A DNA stretch of 64,000 nt from Ornithobacterium rhinotracheale (GTDB lineage Bacteria > Bacteroidota > Bacteroidia > Flavobacteriales > Weeksellaceae), in NCBI RefSeq assembly GCF_022832975.1, contig NZ_CP094846.1, positions 2,121,501-2,185,500 of the forward strand, read 5' to 3'. The notes under the pieces are model-generated. The model was not told the origin of the DNA. It saw nothing but the letters and a program-made list of their open reading frames with translations, and did not search any database. The position numbers were made by a program, and so were the translations under genes. Positions 54,307 to 62,929 of the stretch are shown piece by piece; position 1 is the first letter of the stretch; the number at the start of each line of letters is the position of its first letter.

Positions 54307-54789
54307 ATGAAAAAATACATTTTAGGCATATTTTTAATGATGATTTCGGGGCTTATTTTCTGGGCGTGCGAAGAAGACGATATCTGCACCGAAAACAAAA
54401 CCCCTGAGCTAATCATTAAACTAAAAAATACCGCAAACCCAGGCGAAACTATGGATTCCCTTTATGTCTTAAGACAAGATGCCAAAGATGAATTCACACT
54501 GATTGCGGGCGGCGCAGGAAGAGATTCTATAAGCGTGCCCTTGCCACTCAAGCCCACCACCGAAACCAATTTGATTTTCTCTAGAAGAAAAACAACCGAC
54601 CAATTTCTTGATGTGCTGAAAATTAAATACAAATACAGCACAGAATATGTATCTAAAGCCTGCGGCTTTAAGGCGGTGTATTCTGATTTATCTGCTACCT
54701 CAAGCTCTCATAAATTTATCAAAAGTATAGAAATTCTACAACATGAAGTTACTGACCAAAGCGCTGCTCACATTTTGCTTACTTATTAA
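54307..54789 (+). CDS. DUF6452-family lipoprotein
   Basis: This 160-aa lipoprotein has a signal peptide (YILGIFLMMISGLIFWAC) and the family opening CEEDDICTENKTPELIIKLKN. A set of beta strands and a conserved Cys (SKACGFKAVY) suggest a disulfide with the ICTE cysteine. The function is unknown. In flavobacteria this family is normally found directly after rlmD and before a DUF6048 gene, as here, with 14 bp to the upstream gene and a 47-bp overlap with the downstream one. Confidence 0.85.
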   Translation: MKKYILGIFLMMISGLIFWACEEDDICTENKTPELIIKLKNTANPGETMDSLYVLRQDAKDEFTLIAGGAGRDSISVPLPLKPTTETNLIFSRRKTTDQFLDVLKIKYKYSTEYVSKACGFKAVYSDLSATSSSHKFIKSIEILQHEVTDQSAAHILLTY

Positions 54790-55399
54790 TATTTCGTCGG
54801 TTTTGGGACAAGAAAAGAAGCCCCAAGAAAAAAAAGAGCGAAAAAAAATTTTTGTAGGAATAGACTTGGCACAACCGGCCATGCAGTTTTTCACCGATAA
54901 AATGGGCTACGAAGCCACCGTAGTGGTGCCCGTTCACAAAAAATGGTATGCCGCGGCAGAGGCAGGCTACGAAAAATCGGACTACGACGAAGTGGGCTGG
55001 AAAGGCAAATCTAGCGGATTTTTCGCCAATGCAGGGGCCAACTGGATTGTGAGCCAAGACAAAGACAACCCAAACATGAATTTCTATATGGGCGGTCGCG
55101 TTGGTTTTTCGTTATTCAATCAAGAATTTAGCGAAGCGCCCGTGCAAGGCTATCGCGAAGAGCCAGTGAGCATTTCTATCCCAAGCCATTCAGCAACAGC
55201 CGTTTGGTTTGAACCACTTGTGGGCACTAGCGTGCCAATCGGAAACTCCAATTTTTACATCAATGCCAATACGGGGATCAACATTTTGCTTTTCAAGAAA
55301 ACCGACCAAGACATAGACCCTATCGCTATTCCTGGCTTTGGGAAAAACAACAACGGGCTGAATTTGCGTGTGGTGTGGGCAATTGGCTATGCTTTCTAG
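54743..55399 (+). CDS. DUF6048-family outer-membrane protein
   Basis: The 218-aa protein has a signal peptide (MKLLTKALLTFCLLINISSVLGQ), a short Lys-rich linker and about eight amphipathic beta strands (AAAEAGYEKSDY, FYMGGRVGFSLFN, FYINANTGINILLF). It ends in an aromatic strand (LRVVWAIGYAF), so it is probably a small outer-membrane barrel. The start overlaps the DUF6452 coding sequence by 47 bp, but the signal peptide begins exactly at this ATG, so the overlap is real. With DUF6452 it would make an envelope pair of unknown role. Confidence 0.85.
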   Translation: MKLLTKALLTFCLLINISSVLGQEKKPQEKKERKKIFVGIDLAQPAMQFFTDKMGYEATVVVPVHKKWYAAAEAGYEKSDYDEVGWKGKSSGFFANAGANWIVSQDKDNPNMNFYMGGRVGFSLFNQEFSEAPVQGYREEPVSISIPSHSATAVWFEPLVGTSVPIGNSNFYINANTGINILLFKKTDQDIDPIAIPGFGKNNNGLNLRVVWAIGYAF

Positions 55400-55417
55400 C
55401 TTAAAAAATATTAAAAA

Positions 55418-56005
55418 ATGAAAATTATCGGTATCACGGGAGGAATCGGCTCTGGAAAATCTACTGTAGCAAAATTCATTGCAGAAGCGGGATTTCCCGT
55501 GTACAATTCAGACCAAAGAGCGAAAGATTTATACGAAGAATCACCCGAAATCAAACAACAATTGATTGAATGGTATGGCGAAAATATTTATACCCAAAAT
55601 TCGCTCAATCGAAAAAAATTAGCCGAAATCATATTTTCTAACGAAACAGAACTAAAACGCATCAACGCCCTGATGCACCCCGCGGTGGCCAATGATTTTA
55701 AACAATGGAAAAATGCACAAAAATCGGATTTTGTGTTTAAAGAAACGGCCATTTTATTTGAGTCTGGCGCGTATAAAGATTGTGATTTTGTTTTAACGAT
55801 TTCGGCTCCGATTGAAAATCGCATTGAGCGAGCTACTCAGCGAGACCAAGCCGCTGCAGAGTCCATTATAAAACGCATTGAAAAGCAAATGACCGACCAA
55901 GAACGAGAATCATTGGCAGACTACACTATTGACAATAAAGGCAATTTAGTGGAATTTAAAAACAAAACGCTTGATTTCTTACACAAATTGCCTAATATTG
56001 TGTAA
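55418..56005 (+). CDS. coaE: Dephospho-CoA kinase
   Basis: The 195-aa enzyme phosphorylates the 3'-OH of dephospho-CoA, the last step of coenzyme A synthesis. It has the P-loop GGIGSGKST (about 8-16), the CoA-binding YNSDQRAKDLYE, the LID region ERATQRDQAA and the C-terminal DYTIDNKGN. The gene sits 18 bp after the DUF6048 gene, and a histidine kinase follows 38 bp later. Confidence 0.95.
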   Translation: MKIIGITGGIGSGKSTVAKFIAEAGFPVYNSDQRAKDLYEESPEIKQQLIEWYGENIYTQNSLNRKKLAEIIFSNETELKRINALMHPAVANDFKQWKNAQKSDFVFKETAILFESGAYKDCDFVLTISAPIENRIERATQRDQAAAESIIKRIEKQMTDQERESLADYTIDNKGNLVEFKNKTLDFLHKLPNIV

Positions 56006-56043
56006 AATATCACACCTTTCATCTTTTAATCAATAATATTGAA

Positions 56044-57594
56044 ATGAAAAAAAAATTTTTTAAAATATTAATTGTTTTAATGACAATTTCCCTCGTGGGA
56101 CTCATCATTGTGCAATTATATTGGCTCAAAAAAGCTTTTGACGCCAAAGAAAGCGAGTTCGATAGCCGTGTGTATCGTGCACTGGACGAAACAGCAATGG
56201 CTGTACGCCAGCACGAGGTAGATCGCTACTACAAATACTTCAACACCACACGGAAAACCATGCGCAACAGTGCTGAAAAACCAGAAGTGATCACCTCACA
56301 AATTGAGAGCGATTCGGCTAATGTAAAGTATGTCTACATCACGCGCTATATGATGGATAAGATTAAACTACCTATTTCGGGCATACACAATGATTCATTG
56401 AAAGTTACGCAACTATATTCATCTGAAAAAGCCATTAAAGTAAAAAAACATTCTAGTTTAAAAGGATTTCAGCCCCTACCAATTGATTTAGAAAACGAAT
56501 TCAAAGATGCCACATATACTATTGAGCGTTTTGCAAAACTATACTCAGGTAACACTCCGATAAGCAAACGCATCGATTTTAAAGCCATTGATTCCATTTT
56601 CTCTTTTTATCAAAAAAAATGGAACGTGAGCACGGAATTTAAATTGGCTGTTTTGAACGCAGATTCTACTAGCGTGGCACTTAAAGAAAACGGATATATT
56701 CAGGAAAACGATAATTTTTTGACTCCACTTTTTTCTAATTCTAAAAACAAAGTAAGCTACTACCTTTCGGTATATCTACCACAAAAAAGAGGCACAATCC
56801 TCTCAGCCTATTCGGGATTAGCTACGCTTACTATCTTCTTCACACTTACGATTTTATGCGTGTATGTTGTGTCCATATACATCATGGTAAAACAAAGGCA
56901 AATTTCTCAAATGAAAACGGATTTCATGAACAATATGACTCATGAATTTAAAACACCTATTGCTACAATTTCCGTGGCAGCGGATGCGTTAAAAAGTCCC
57001 GTAGTGTCCAAAAATCCCGAAAAAATTAAGCACTATGCCAATCTGATTAAACAGGAAAACAAACGCATGAACCAACAGGTAGAAAATGTTTTGAGAATAT
57101 CTAAACTTGAAAGACGTGAAATTGTCTTGGATAAATCTATGGTGGAGATGAACGATTTGGTAAAAGATAGCGTAGATTCTATAAGACTGATTGTAGAAAA
57201 CAGAAATGGCACAATTTTTGAAAAATATAATGTTAAATCTTGTGAACTTTCAGTTGACGGGTTCCATATGGGAAATATCATTTTGAATGTATTGGAAAAT
57301 GCTACAAAATATTCTCCAGAAGCCCCTGAAATTTCTGTAACTACTTATATTGAAGATAATAAGTGGTATGTGATAAAAATTCAAGATAAGGGAATGGGCA
57401 TGAGCAAACATGTTATGAGCCGAATTTTTGAGAAGTTTTACAGAGCAGAAACAGGGAACATTCACAATGTTAAAGGGCATGGTTTAGGTTTAGCTTATGT
57501 TAAACACATCATGGATTTGCACAAAGGAATCATTGAAGTTGAAAGCCACAAGGGAAAAGGAACAACATTTTATTTAAAATTATCAATAAATTAA
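56044..57594 (+). CDS. Sensor histidine kinase
   Basis: This 516-aa inner-membrane kinase has helix 1 (about 7-27), a periplasmic sensor of about 225 residues with no recognised domain, and helix 2 (about 258-282). The HisKA dimer contains MTHEFKTPIAT (phospho-acceptor His300), and an HATPase domain has NVLENATKYS, DKGMGMS and the G2 box GHGLGLAYVKHI. It is followed after 6 bp by its response regulator. The sensor helices and partner resemble the Bacteroides RprX/RprY pair; the signal is unknown. Confidence 0.92.
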   Translation: MKKKFFKILIVLMTISLVGLIIVQLYWLKKAFDAKESEFDSRVYRALDETAMAVRQHEVDRYYKYFNTTRKTMRNSAEKPEVITSQIESDSANVKYVYITRYMMDKIKLPISGIHNDSLKVTQLYSSEKAIKVKKHSSLKGFQPLPIDLENEFKDATYTIERFAKLYSGNTPISKRIDFKAIDSIFSFYQKKWNVSTEFKLAVLNADSTSVALKENGYIQENDNFLTPLFSNSKNKVSYYLSVYLPQKRGTILSAYSGLATLTIFFTLTILCVYVVSIYIMVKQRQISQMKTDFMNNMTHEFKTPIATISVAADALKSPVVSKNPEKIKHYANLIKQENKRMNQQVENVLRISKLERREIVLDKSMVEMNDLVKDSVDSIRLIVENRNGTIFEKYNVKSCELSVDGFHMGNIILNVLENATKYSPEAPEISVTTYIEDNKWYVIKIQDKGMGMSKHVMSRIFEKFYRAETGNIHNVKGHGLGLAYVKHIMDLHKGIIEVESHKGKGTTFYLKLSIN

Positions 57595-57600
57595 TTAATT

Positions 57601-58305
57601 ATGGCCAATAACAACATAAAACTACTATTAGTTGAGGACGATCCTAGCTTTGGAACTGTTCTCAAAGATTACCTCCAAATCAACGATTTCGATGTAAAAC
57701 ATGCAATCGATGGAGACGAAGGTCTACGACTTTTCAAAGAGGAAAAGTTCAATCTTGTGATTACCGACGTAATGATGCCTAGAAAGGACGGATTTACTAT
57801 GGCTAAAGAAATCAAGGACATTAATCATGATATGCCTATTATTTTCCTTACTGCTAAAAACATGAGAAAAGATATTCTAAAAGGATATAAATTAGGCGCA
57901 GATGATTATGTGACTAAGCCTTTTGATTCTGAAGTACTTCTCTATAAAATTAAGGCAATTGTACAGAGAAATGGAATCAATGAAGAAAAATTTGAACAAG
58001 ATGAGTTTGAAATTGGAAATTTCCAATTCAATGCTAAATTGAGACATCTTAATGTAAATGGTATTGAATATAAATTATCTCCAAAGGAAAACGAGCTTTT
58101 AAGAATGCTTTGTGTTTTTGAAAACGATTTAATGCCAAGAGAAATTGCGCTGAATCGTATTTGGAACGAGGATAATTACTTCACATCAAGAAGTATGGAT
58201 GTTTATATTGCCAAACTGAGAAAATACTTGAAAGATGATCCAGATGTGGAAATTGTAAACATCCATGGCGAAGGATTCCGCTTGGTTTCAGATAAAGATG
58301 CTTAA
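57601..58305 (+). CDS. OmpR-family response regulator
   Basis: This 234-aa regulator has a receiver domain with acidic pocket VEDD (11-14), phospho-acceptor Asp56 in VITDVMMP, Thr in FLTAKN and Lys in VTKPFDSE. An OmpR-type winged helix with LSPKENELLRML and RSMDVYIAKLRKYL follows. It is the partner of the kinase immediately upstream and resembles RprY. It is the last gene of its operon. Confidence 0.93.
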   Translation: MANNNIKLLLVEDDPSFGTVLKDYLQINDFDVKHAIDGDEGLRLFKEEKFNLVITDVMMPRKDGFTMAKEIKDINHDMPIIFLTAKNMRKDILKGYKLGADDYVTKPFDSEVLLYKIKAIVQRNGINEEKFEQDEFEIGNFQFNAKLRHLNVNGIEYKLSPKENELLRMLCVFENDLMPREIALNRIWNEDNYFTSRSMDVYIAKLRKYLKDDPDVEIVNIHGEGFRLVSDKDA

Positions 58306-58360
58306 GCGTTCTTCTTATTAAAATTGATCATTTTTATTTAGATTTTAATTTGTTATATAC

Positions 58361-58394
58361 AAAATAATCCTTCAAAAATTTGAAGGATTATTTT
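58361..58394. terminator. Bidirectional terminator after the response regulator
   Basis: Perfect 16-nt arms (58361-58376 and 58379-58394) with A- and T-rich ends between converging genes. Confidence 0.85.
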
Positions 58395-58395
58395 T

Positions 58396-61239
58396 TTACA
58401 ATTGTAGTTTTCGTTCCCGCCAATAACCTCGTATTCGGCTCAGATTTATATTTAACAAAAATCTGATTCTCTGAAAATATTGAGGCATAGCTGGCTCAAA
58501 ACCTAAAGTAGACTGCATAGGGAAGTACAATTCTACAAAATCTGGCACCAAGCTTAGCCTTATACCTGTATCGTAAACAAAGTGTGCTTTATCATCCTTA
58601 TTTTGATACATACCAGCATCCGCATAAACATCCAGCATTTTGATGATGGGATACTCCAAATTCAGTGTGAACATTAATTTATTGGCTTTGGCTCCCAATA
58701 ATGACTTAAAACCTCCTTCTGCCATAACGAATTGCTGACTTAAAATTCCCTTTTCTTCCGAACGACCGAGCAAGTTATAAGAATATGTATAATCTGTAAT
58801 TCGATCCAAGCCATAATCATAAAACTTTGTTGCTTTAAATTTATGATTAAAGAATATTCCAGCAAATGCACGAACGCCCATTCTACGATTTTTGCTTAAT
58901 TTCCAACGATGATAAAACTCTGTAGATAATTTTGCAAATTTATTGGAATATTGTACATTCATTCGGCCTGTAGACTCACTGATTGTTTGGTAATTCCTAT
59001 ACACTAGCTGGGTATTAAGCAATTGATATCTTTTCAAATCTATCTCTATAAGGCTGGGCTCTTGAGGCAATTGACGCTGAATATCCTCAAAACCAATTTG
59101 CACATAATAATCCTTTGTGCTTAAAACATCTTTTTTGAATTTAAAATTAACGCCCCCACTGTATTTATAATATTCCAGACCTTGCTGAAAGTGCCCTAGC
59201 CCTGTACCTGCGTAAAAATCTATCTCACGAAAAACATTGCTCTTGTATAACAAATACTTGTATAGGAAACTGGCGCCACCAACAATTTTACCAGAGCCAA
59301 AACTATACATAGGGGTAGCTTTGAAAACAAAATCTTGCGGAAAAACGGTTTCATTTGTAAGCCTCACTCCTAATTGTAATTTATCATAATTATTCCAATT
59401 TGCATTTGGCCAAACAAATAATTGTTGAAATTCTGGCACTTGAATATCCCCCACAGGACTTAATTTTATCTTCGTTTTTCTCCACTTATCTTTTCTAAAA
59501 ACATTATTTGACAATTCTGTTTCAGGGAAGTAATCCCCATGTTTTAGCGTAATGGTATTGTAATCTAATTTGGGTATATTCACCGCAAACTTCTTTTTAT
59601 TAGATTGCACCCATGTTTTGTATAAATCAATGCTATCACGCGAAACTACAATTTGTGTAGGCCCTCCGAATTCATTCTTATTTTTAATTTTGATTTGTGT
59701 ACTATCTGGCAAATCTTTGACTCGTACTATTGCCATATCAAACCCACCTGATTCTTTAATCATTTCATCAAAAAACCAATTTAAATCTTTGCTAGAATGC
59801 TTCATTAAATAATCTTTGAAATACTCTTTGGTCAAAACATCACCTTTCTTTGTTTCAATCATTTCCTTGAAAATCCTATCAAATTCATTTTTAGGCAAAT
59901 ATTCCGCTAGATAATCAAATGCCAATCCCGTTTTTATGGAACTTACTTGTTTTTGATTCACAGAGCGCAATTGATCATATGGCGTATCAATAGGTTGATC
60001 TATATTCTGCTTCATAAAGTATCTGTGGTAAAGCGGGTAACGATCTATATACCCAAACTTGGACGACTCATACCAATGCAGTGGATGTATCTTCCAAATA
60101 CCTAAATCTTCTGGCACTTTTCCAGCAATAGGAGTATTCAGATGAAACCTCTTTAGATACTGAAGAGCCAAATAGCTTTTAAAACCATTGAGCAACCAGT
60201 GATCTCCCCGCTTGTCCACAGAAATGCTTCTGTCGCAATATGCAGAGATTATAGATGGCAAATATTTTAAATCTAAACGGGTACTATCTTGATATATTTT
60301 ATATTTCCCAAAAAGAGGAATTTTCACATCATCGATAAAGTTTTGCTTCTCTTTGCCCAATAATTTACTAGAAACAAATAGAGGCTCGCTAAGGGGAGGG
60401 AGATATTCTTGAAGATAATTCAGCTGCTTGCTCAATACTTTTTTCAATATCAAAGAATCTTTAGAAGGAATTTTTTCTTGAAAAATGATTTTCTGATTTC
60501 CTACATTAATTTCTGTAATTTGATTAGGGTTCAGCAAAGCTAATTCAAAAAAGGATCGATTATCACCCTCGTACACCCCTCCGCCAATCGACTGCAAATC
60601 AGTAAAAATAGTAGAATTAGTATTATTTACAACCTTTATTCTATAATAAGTATTCTCTGAGCTTAGAGATTCTAAATCTTTAAAACTCTGCCACCTGAAT
60701 TTTCCATCTTCGTAGAACCCTGGATGCAAAAGAAAATATTTAAAGAAATAACTTTCTTTCTTCTCATTATACCCATAGCCCGTAAAACCATCCGCGGGTA
60801 GTTTTATTTTATATTTGGCAAAAAAACGAAAACGCTTTCTTTGAGGTTTTAATTTGAGCTTAAAAACTTCGGCATTTAATCTAGCATCATCTTCAATGAT
60901 TTTCCCATTGCTATCATATATTTTCAAATCATAAATCCCACCTAAATTTTTATTTTTAGCAAAATACAATTTCTCGTTTCCGCCTCTTAATTTGACACGA
61001 CTCATCACCGATTTTCTTCTATAAGCATTCACCCAAGCATATATAAAAACCTGATTCTCATCAATTCTTAAAGGCAAATCAAAATGCTGTTCTACCTGCA
61101 CTAAATCCGAATTAGGCTCAAAGATTAACTTGGCTGAAATACTATCGGTTTGCGCATGTAAGGCTCCGACACTCATCAAGCATAAAATAAAAAATAGTGT
61201 ATAATTGTTAATTCCAAATCTATATTTATGAGTTGGCAT
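58396..61239 (-). CDS. Inactive M1-peptidase-like domain fused to an outer-membrane barrel
   Basis: The 947-aa exported protein has a signal peptide (YTLFFILCLMSVGALHAQ), an N-terminal beta region and a helical middle resembling the M1 aminopeptidase core. A C-terminal half of about 350 residues of barrel strands follows (FVFKATPMYSFGSGKIVGGASFLYKYLLY...). The M1 zinc motif HExxH is missing and the following WLNEGFA motif reads WLLNGFKSYL (348-357), with the ligand Glu replaced. The peptidase domain should therefore be inactive. It may act as a binding or assembly domain carried on the barrel. The gene is monocistronic, with TACTTTTG on the minus strand at 61267-61274. Confidence 0.8.
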   Translation of the reverse strand: MPTHKYRFGINNYTLFFILCLMSVGALHAQTDSISAKLIFEPNSDLVQVEQHFDLPLRIDENQVFIYAWVNAYRRKSVMSRVKLRGGNEKLYFAKNKNLGGIYDLKIYDSNGKIIEDDARLNAEVFKLKLKPQRKRFRFFAKYKIKLPADGFTGYGYNEKKESYFFKYFLLHPGFYEDGKFRWQSFKDLESLSSENTYYRIKVVNNTNSTIFTDLQSIGGGVYEGDNRSFFELALLNPNQITEINVGNQKIIFQEKIPSKDSLILKKVLSKQLNYLQEYLPPLSEPLFVSSKLLGKEKQNFIDDVKIPLFGKYKIYQDSTRLDLKYLPSIISAYCDRSISVDKRGDHWLLNGFKSYLALQYLKRFHLNTPIAGKVPEDLGIWKIHPLHWYESSKFGYIDRYPLYHRYFMKQNIDQPIDTPYDQLRSVNQKQVSSIKTGLAFDYLAEYLPKNEFDRIFKEMIETKKGDVLTKEYFKDYLMKHSSKDLNWFFDEMIKESGGFDMAIVRVKDLPDSTQIKIKNKNEFGGPTQIVVSRDSIDLYKTWVQSNKKKFAVNIPKLDYNTITLKHGDYFPETELSNNVFRKDKWRKTKIKLSPVGDIQVPEFQQLFVWPNANWNNYDKLQLGVRLTNETVFPQDFVFKATPMYSFGSGKIVGGASFLYKYLLYKSNVFREIDFYAGTGLGHFQQGLEYYKYSGGVNFKFKKDVLSTKDYYVQIGFEDIQRQLPQEPSLIEIDLKRYQLLNTQLVYRNYQTISESTGRMNVQYSNKFAKLSTEFYHRWKLSKNRRMGVRAFAGIFFNHKFKATKFYDYGLDRITDYTYSYNLLGRSEEKGILSQQFVMAEGGFKSLLGAKANKLMFTLNLEYPIIKMLDVYADAGMYQNKDDKAHFVYDTGIRLSLVPDFVELYFPMQSTLGFEPAMPQYFQRIRFLLNINLSRIRGYWRERKLQL

Positions 61240-61256
61240 ATAGTTTGCTTATTTAG

Positions 61257-61275
61257 GTACTTGTTACAAAAGTAC
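61257..61275. promoter_or_regulatory. Inverted repeat in a divergent promoter region
   Basis: GTACTT (61257-61262) and AAGTAC (61270-61275) form a 6-bp inverted repeat with a 7-nt spacer. They overlap the -7 box of the minus-strand gene and lie 10 bp before the NlpE-like start. A shared operator is possible. Confidence 0.35.
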
Positions 61276-61284
61276 AAATCTGGA

Positions 61285-61707
61285 ATGAAAAAAAATATGA
61301 TAATTTGCTTAATGAGTACTTTTTTAGTAGCGTTCTCATGCAAAACATCTCATAAAGAAGTGATTGTAACCAAATCAGGCGAAATCGTATTAAGCCCTAA
61401 AAGTGACGTTTTTGAACTCGGTTCCAATAATTTTTTTGGCACATACATTGGCAAAATTCCTTGCTCATGTTGTAAAAACGGGGTAAAAACTGTTTTGACA
61501 CTAAAAGAAGATAGTTCTTATCGCTTAAAAGAGGACAGAAACCACCACTCTAAGGTGATAAATGGTTTCTACTCTGTTGAAAATAATATCATCACATTAG
61601 ACGACAAAGATATTTTCCGATTAAATAAAAATCAACTTTACTTCCTACAAAGCAAAGCGCATAATCAAGACAATTCTACTACTTACATACTCAATAAAGT
61701 CAAATAA
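61285..61707 (+). CDS. NlpE-like lipoprotein
   Basis: This protein of about 140 aa has a lipoprotein signal (IICLMSTFLVAFSC) and the N-terminal domain of NlpE, the copper-homeostasis and envelope-stress lipoprotein. GTYIGKIPCSCCKNGVKTVLTLKEDSSYRLKE matches the family pattern of a strand, a CxxC-type turn and a tandem TLTLxxDxxY strand. Here the cysteines read PCSCC. The frame is open upstream to 61228, but MKKNMIICLM starts the signal peptide. It is alone, divergent from the M1-like gene. Confidence 0.85.
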   Translation: MKKNMIICLMSTFLVAFSCKTSHKEVIVTKSGEIVLSPKSDVFELGSNNFFGTYIGKIPCSCCKNGVKTVLTLKEDSSYRLKEDRNHHSKVINGFYSVENNIITLDDKDIFRLNKNQLYFLQSKAHNQDNSTTYILNKVK

Positions 61708-61806
61708 ATTTCAGGGCTAAAGGCACTACCATTTTCGTCCCTATTCTTTTTTCTGACTTTGTGAAGATTATAACATTTTTTTTATCTAAGGAATGCAGAC
61801 ATTTCT

Positions 61807-61814
61807 TAATTTTG
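61807..61814 (+). promoter_or_regulatory. -7 promoter element of the exbB-exbD-tonB operon
   Basis: TAATTTTG, 21 nt before the exbB start at 61836. Confidence 0.45.
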
Positions 61815-61835
61815 TAGCTTAAAAACACAATAAGA

Positions 61836-62534
61836 ATGGAACAACAAGATTCATTATCACTGGCGCAAATCTTAGCAGATAGCGCTTCGCAGACCACAGA
61901 GGTCTCTCTACTAGAAATGATTCAGCAAGGAGGCTGGTTTGGCGGAATCATAATTTTCATCCTCTTCCTGTTGCTACTCTTTACCGTTTACCTATTCTTT
62001 GAGCGTTATTTAAGCATTAATAAACAATCTAGACAAGATTATTACTTCATTAATAATATAAGAGATTTCGTTTACGAAAATAAAATCCCCGCAGCCATCG
62101 AGCTCTGCAAGCGTACCAATACACCAGAGTCCCGAATGATTGAAAAAGGGCTCCTCCGCATAGGGCGCCCATTGAAGGAAATCAGCGAAGCTATTGAAAA
62201 CACTGGAAAGCTAGAAGTATACAAATTGGAGAAAAATGTAAATTACCTTGCCACCATAGCCGGAGCCGCGCCAATGCTTGGGTTTTTAGGCACCGTGGTG
62301 GGAATGATAATGTCTTTTGCCGAGATTGCAAACACCGCAGGGCAGGTAGATGCCAAATTGCTATCAAGCGGAATATATGCCGCTATGCTTACCACGGCGG
62401 CAGGTTTAGTCGTAGGGATTTCTGCCTATATAGCTTACAACTTTTTAGTAATGGAGGTGGATAAAAGCGTTCACCAAATGGAATCCACCGTTACCGAGTT
62501 CCTAGAAGTAATCAATAAACCCGTGGTGAAATAA
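61836..62534 (+). CDS. exbB: ExbB/TolQ proton-channel protein
   Basis: The 232-aa inner-membrane protein has three helices: GGIIIFILFLLLLFTVYLFFERYLS (about 37-61), then LATIAGAAPMLGFLGTVVGMIMSF and AAMLTTAAGLVVGISAYIAYNFL in the second half. The conserved APMLGFLGTVVGM and TTAAGLVVGI line the proton path. With ExbD it converts the proton gradient into motion of TonB. The exbD start overlaps the stop by one base (TAATG). The operon would energise the TonB-dependent receptors in this window. Confidence 0.94.
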   Translation: MEQQDSLSLAQILADSASQTTEVSLLEMIQQGGWFGGIIIFILFLLLLFTVYLFFERYLSINKQSRQDYYFINNIRDFVYENKIPAAIELCKRTNTPESRMIEKGLLRIGRPLKEISEAIENTGKLEVYKLEKNVNYLATIAGAAPMLGFLGTVVGMIMSFAEIANTAGQVDAKLLSSGIYAAMLTTAAGLVVGISAYIAYNFLVMEVDKSVHQMESTVTEFLEVINKPVVK

Positions 62535-62929
62535 TGGATATCAGAGGAAGGAATAAAATAAGCCCGGATTTCAGTATGTCGTCTATGACGGATATTGTCT
62601 TCCTATTGCTTATTTTCTTTATGCTTACATCTACTATGGTCTCCACCAATGTGCTAAACCTCCAATTGCCCAAAGCCGATGGCGCCCCAGCACAGGATAA
62701 GCAGCTCATCGTAAGCATAAACAATCAAGGGCAATACTTCATAGATAAAACCCCCGTGGCAAAAGACCAATTAGAGCCACAGCTGAAAAATCTATTTAAG
62801 CAAAATCAGGAGCCAGCCTTCATTCTTCAAGCCGAGGAGAAAGCCTATACCAAAGACATCGTGTATGTGATGGACATAGCCAATCGCAATCAGTATAAAA
62901 TGGTACTAGCCACCGAGCCTAATGAGTAG
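62534..62929 (+). CDS. exbD: ExbD/TolR biopolymer transport protein
   Basis: The 131-aa protein has one N-terminal helix (MSSMTDIVFLLLIFFMLTSTMV) carrying the essential Asp of the family in TDIVF, then a periplasmic domain with IVSINNQGQYFIDKTPV and the paired strands at the end. It completes the proton channel with ExbB. It starts on the last base of exbB and overlaps the next gene by 8 bp. Confidence 0.94.
   Translation: MDIRGRNKISPDFSMSSMTDIVFLLLIFFMLTSTMVSTNVLNLQLPKADGAPAQDKQLIVSINNQGQYFIDKTPVAKDQLEPQLKNLFKQNQEPAFILQAEEKAYTKDIVYVMDIANRNQYKMVLATEPNE

Noticed and set aside
54307-54789. Later start for the DUF6048 gene to avoid the 47-bp overlap
   Set aside because: The signal peptide begins exactly at the overlapping ATG, so a later start would remove it.
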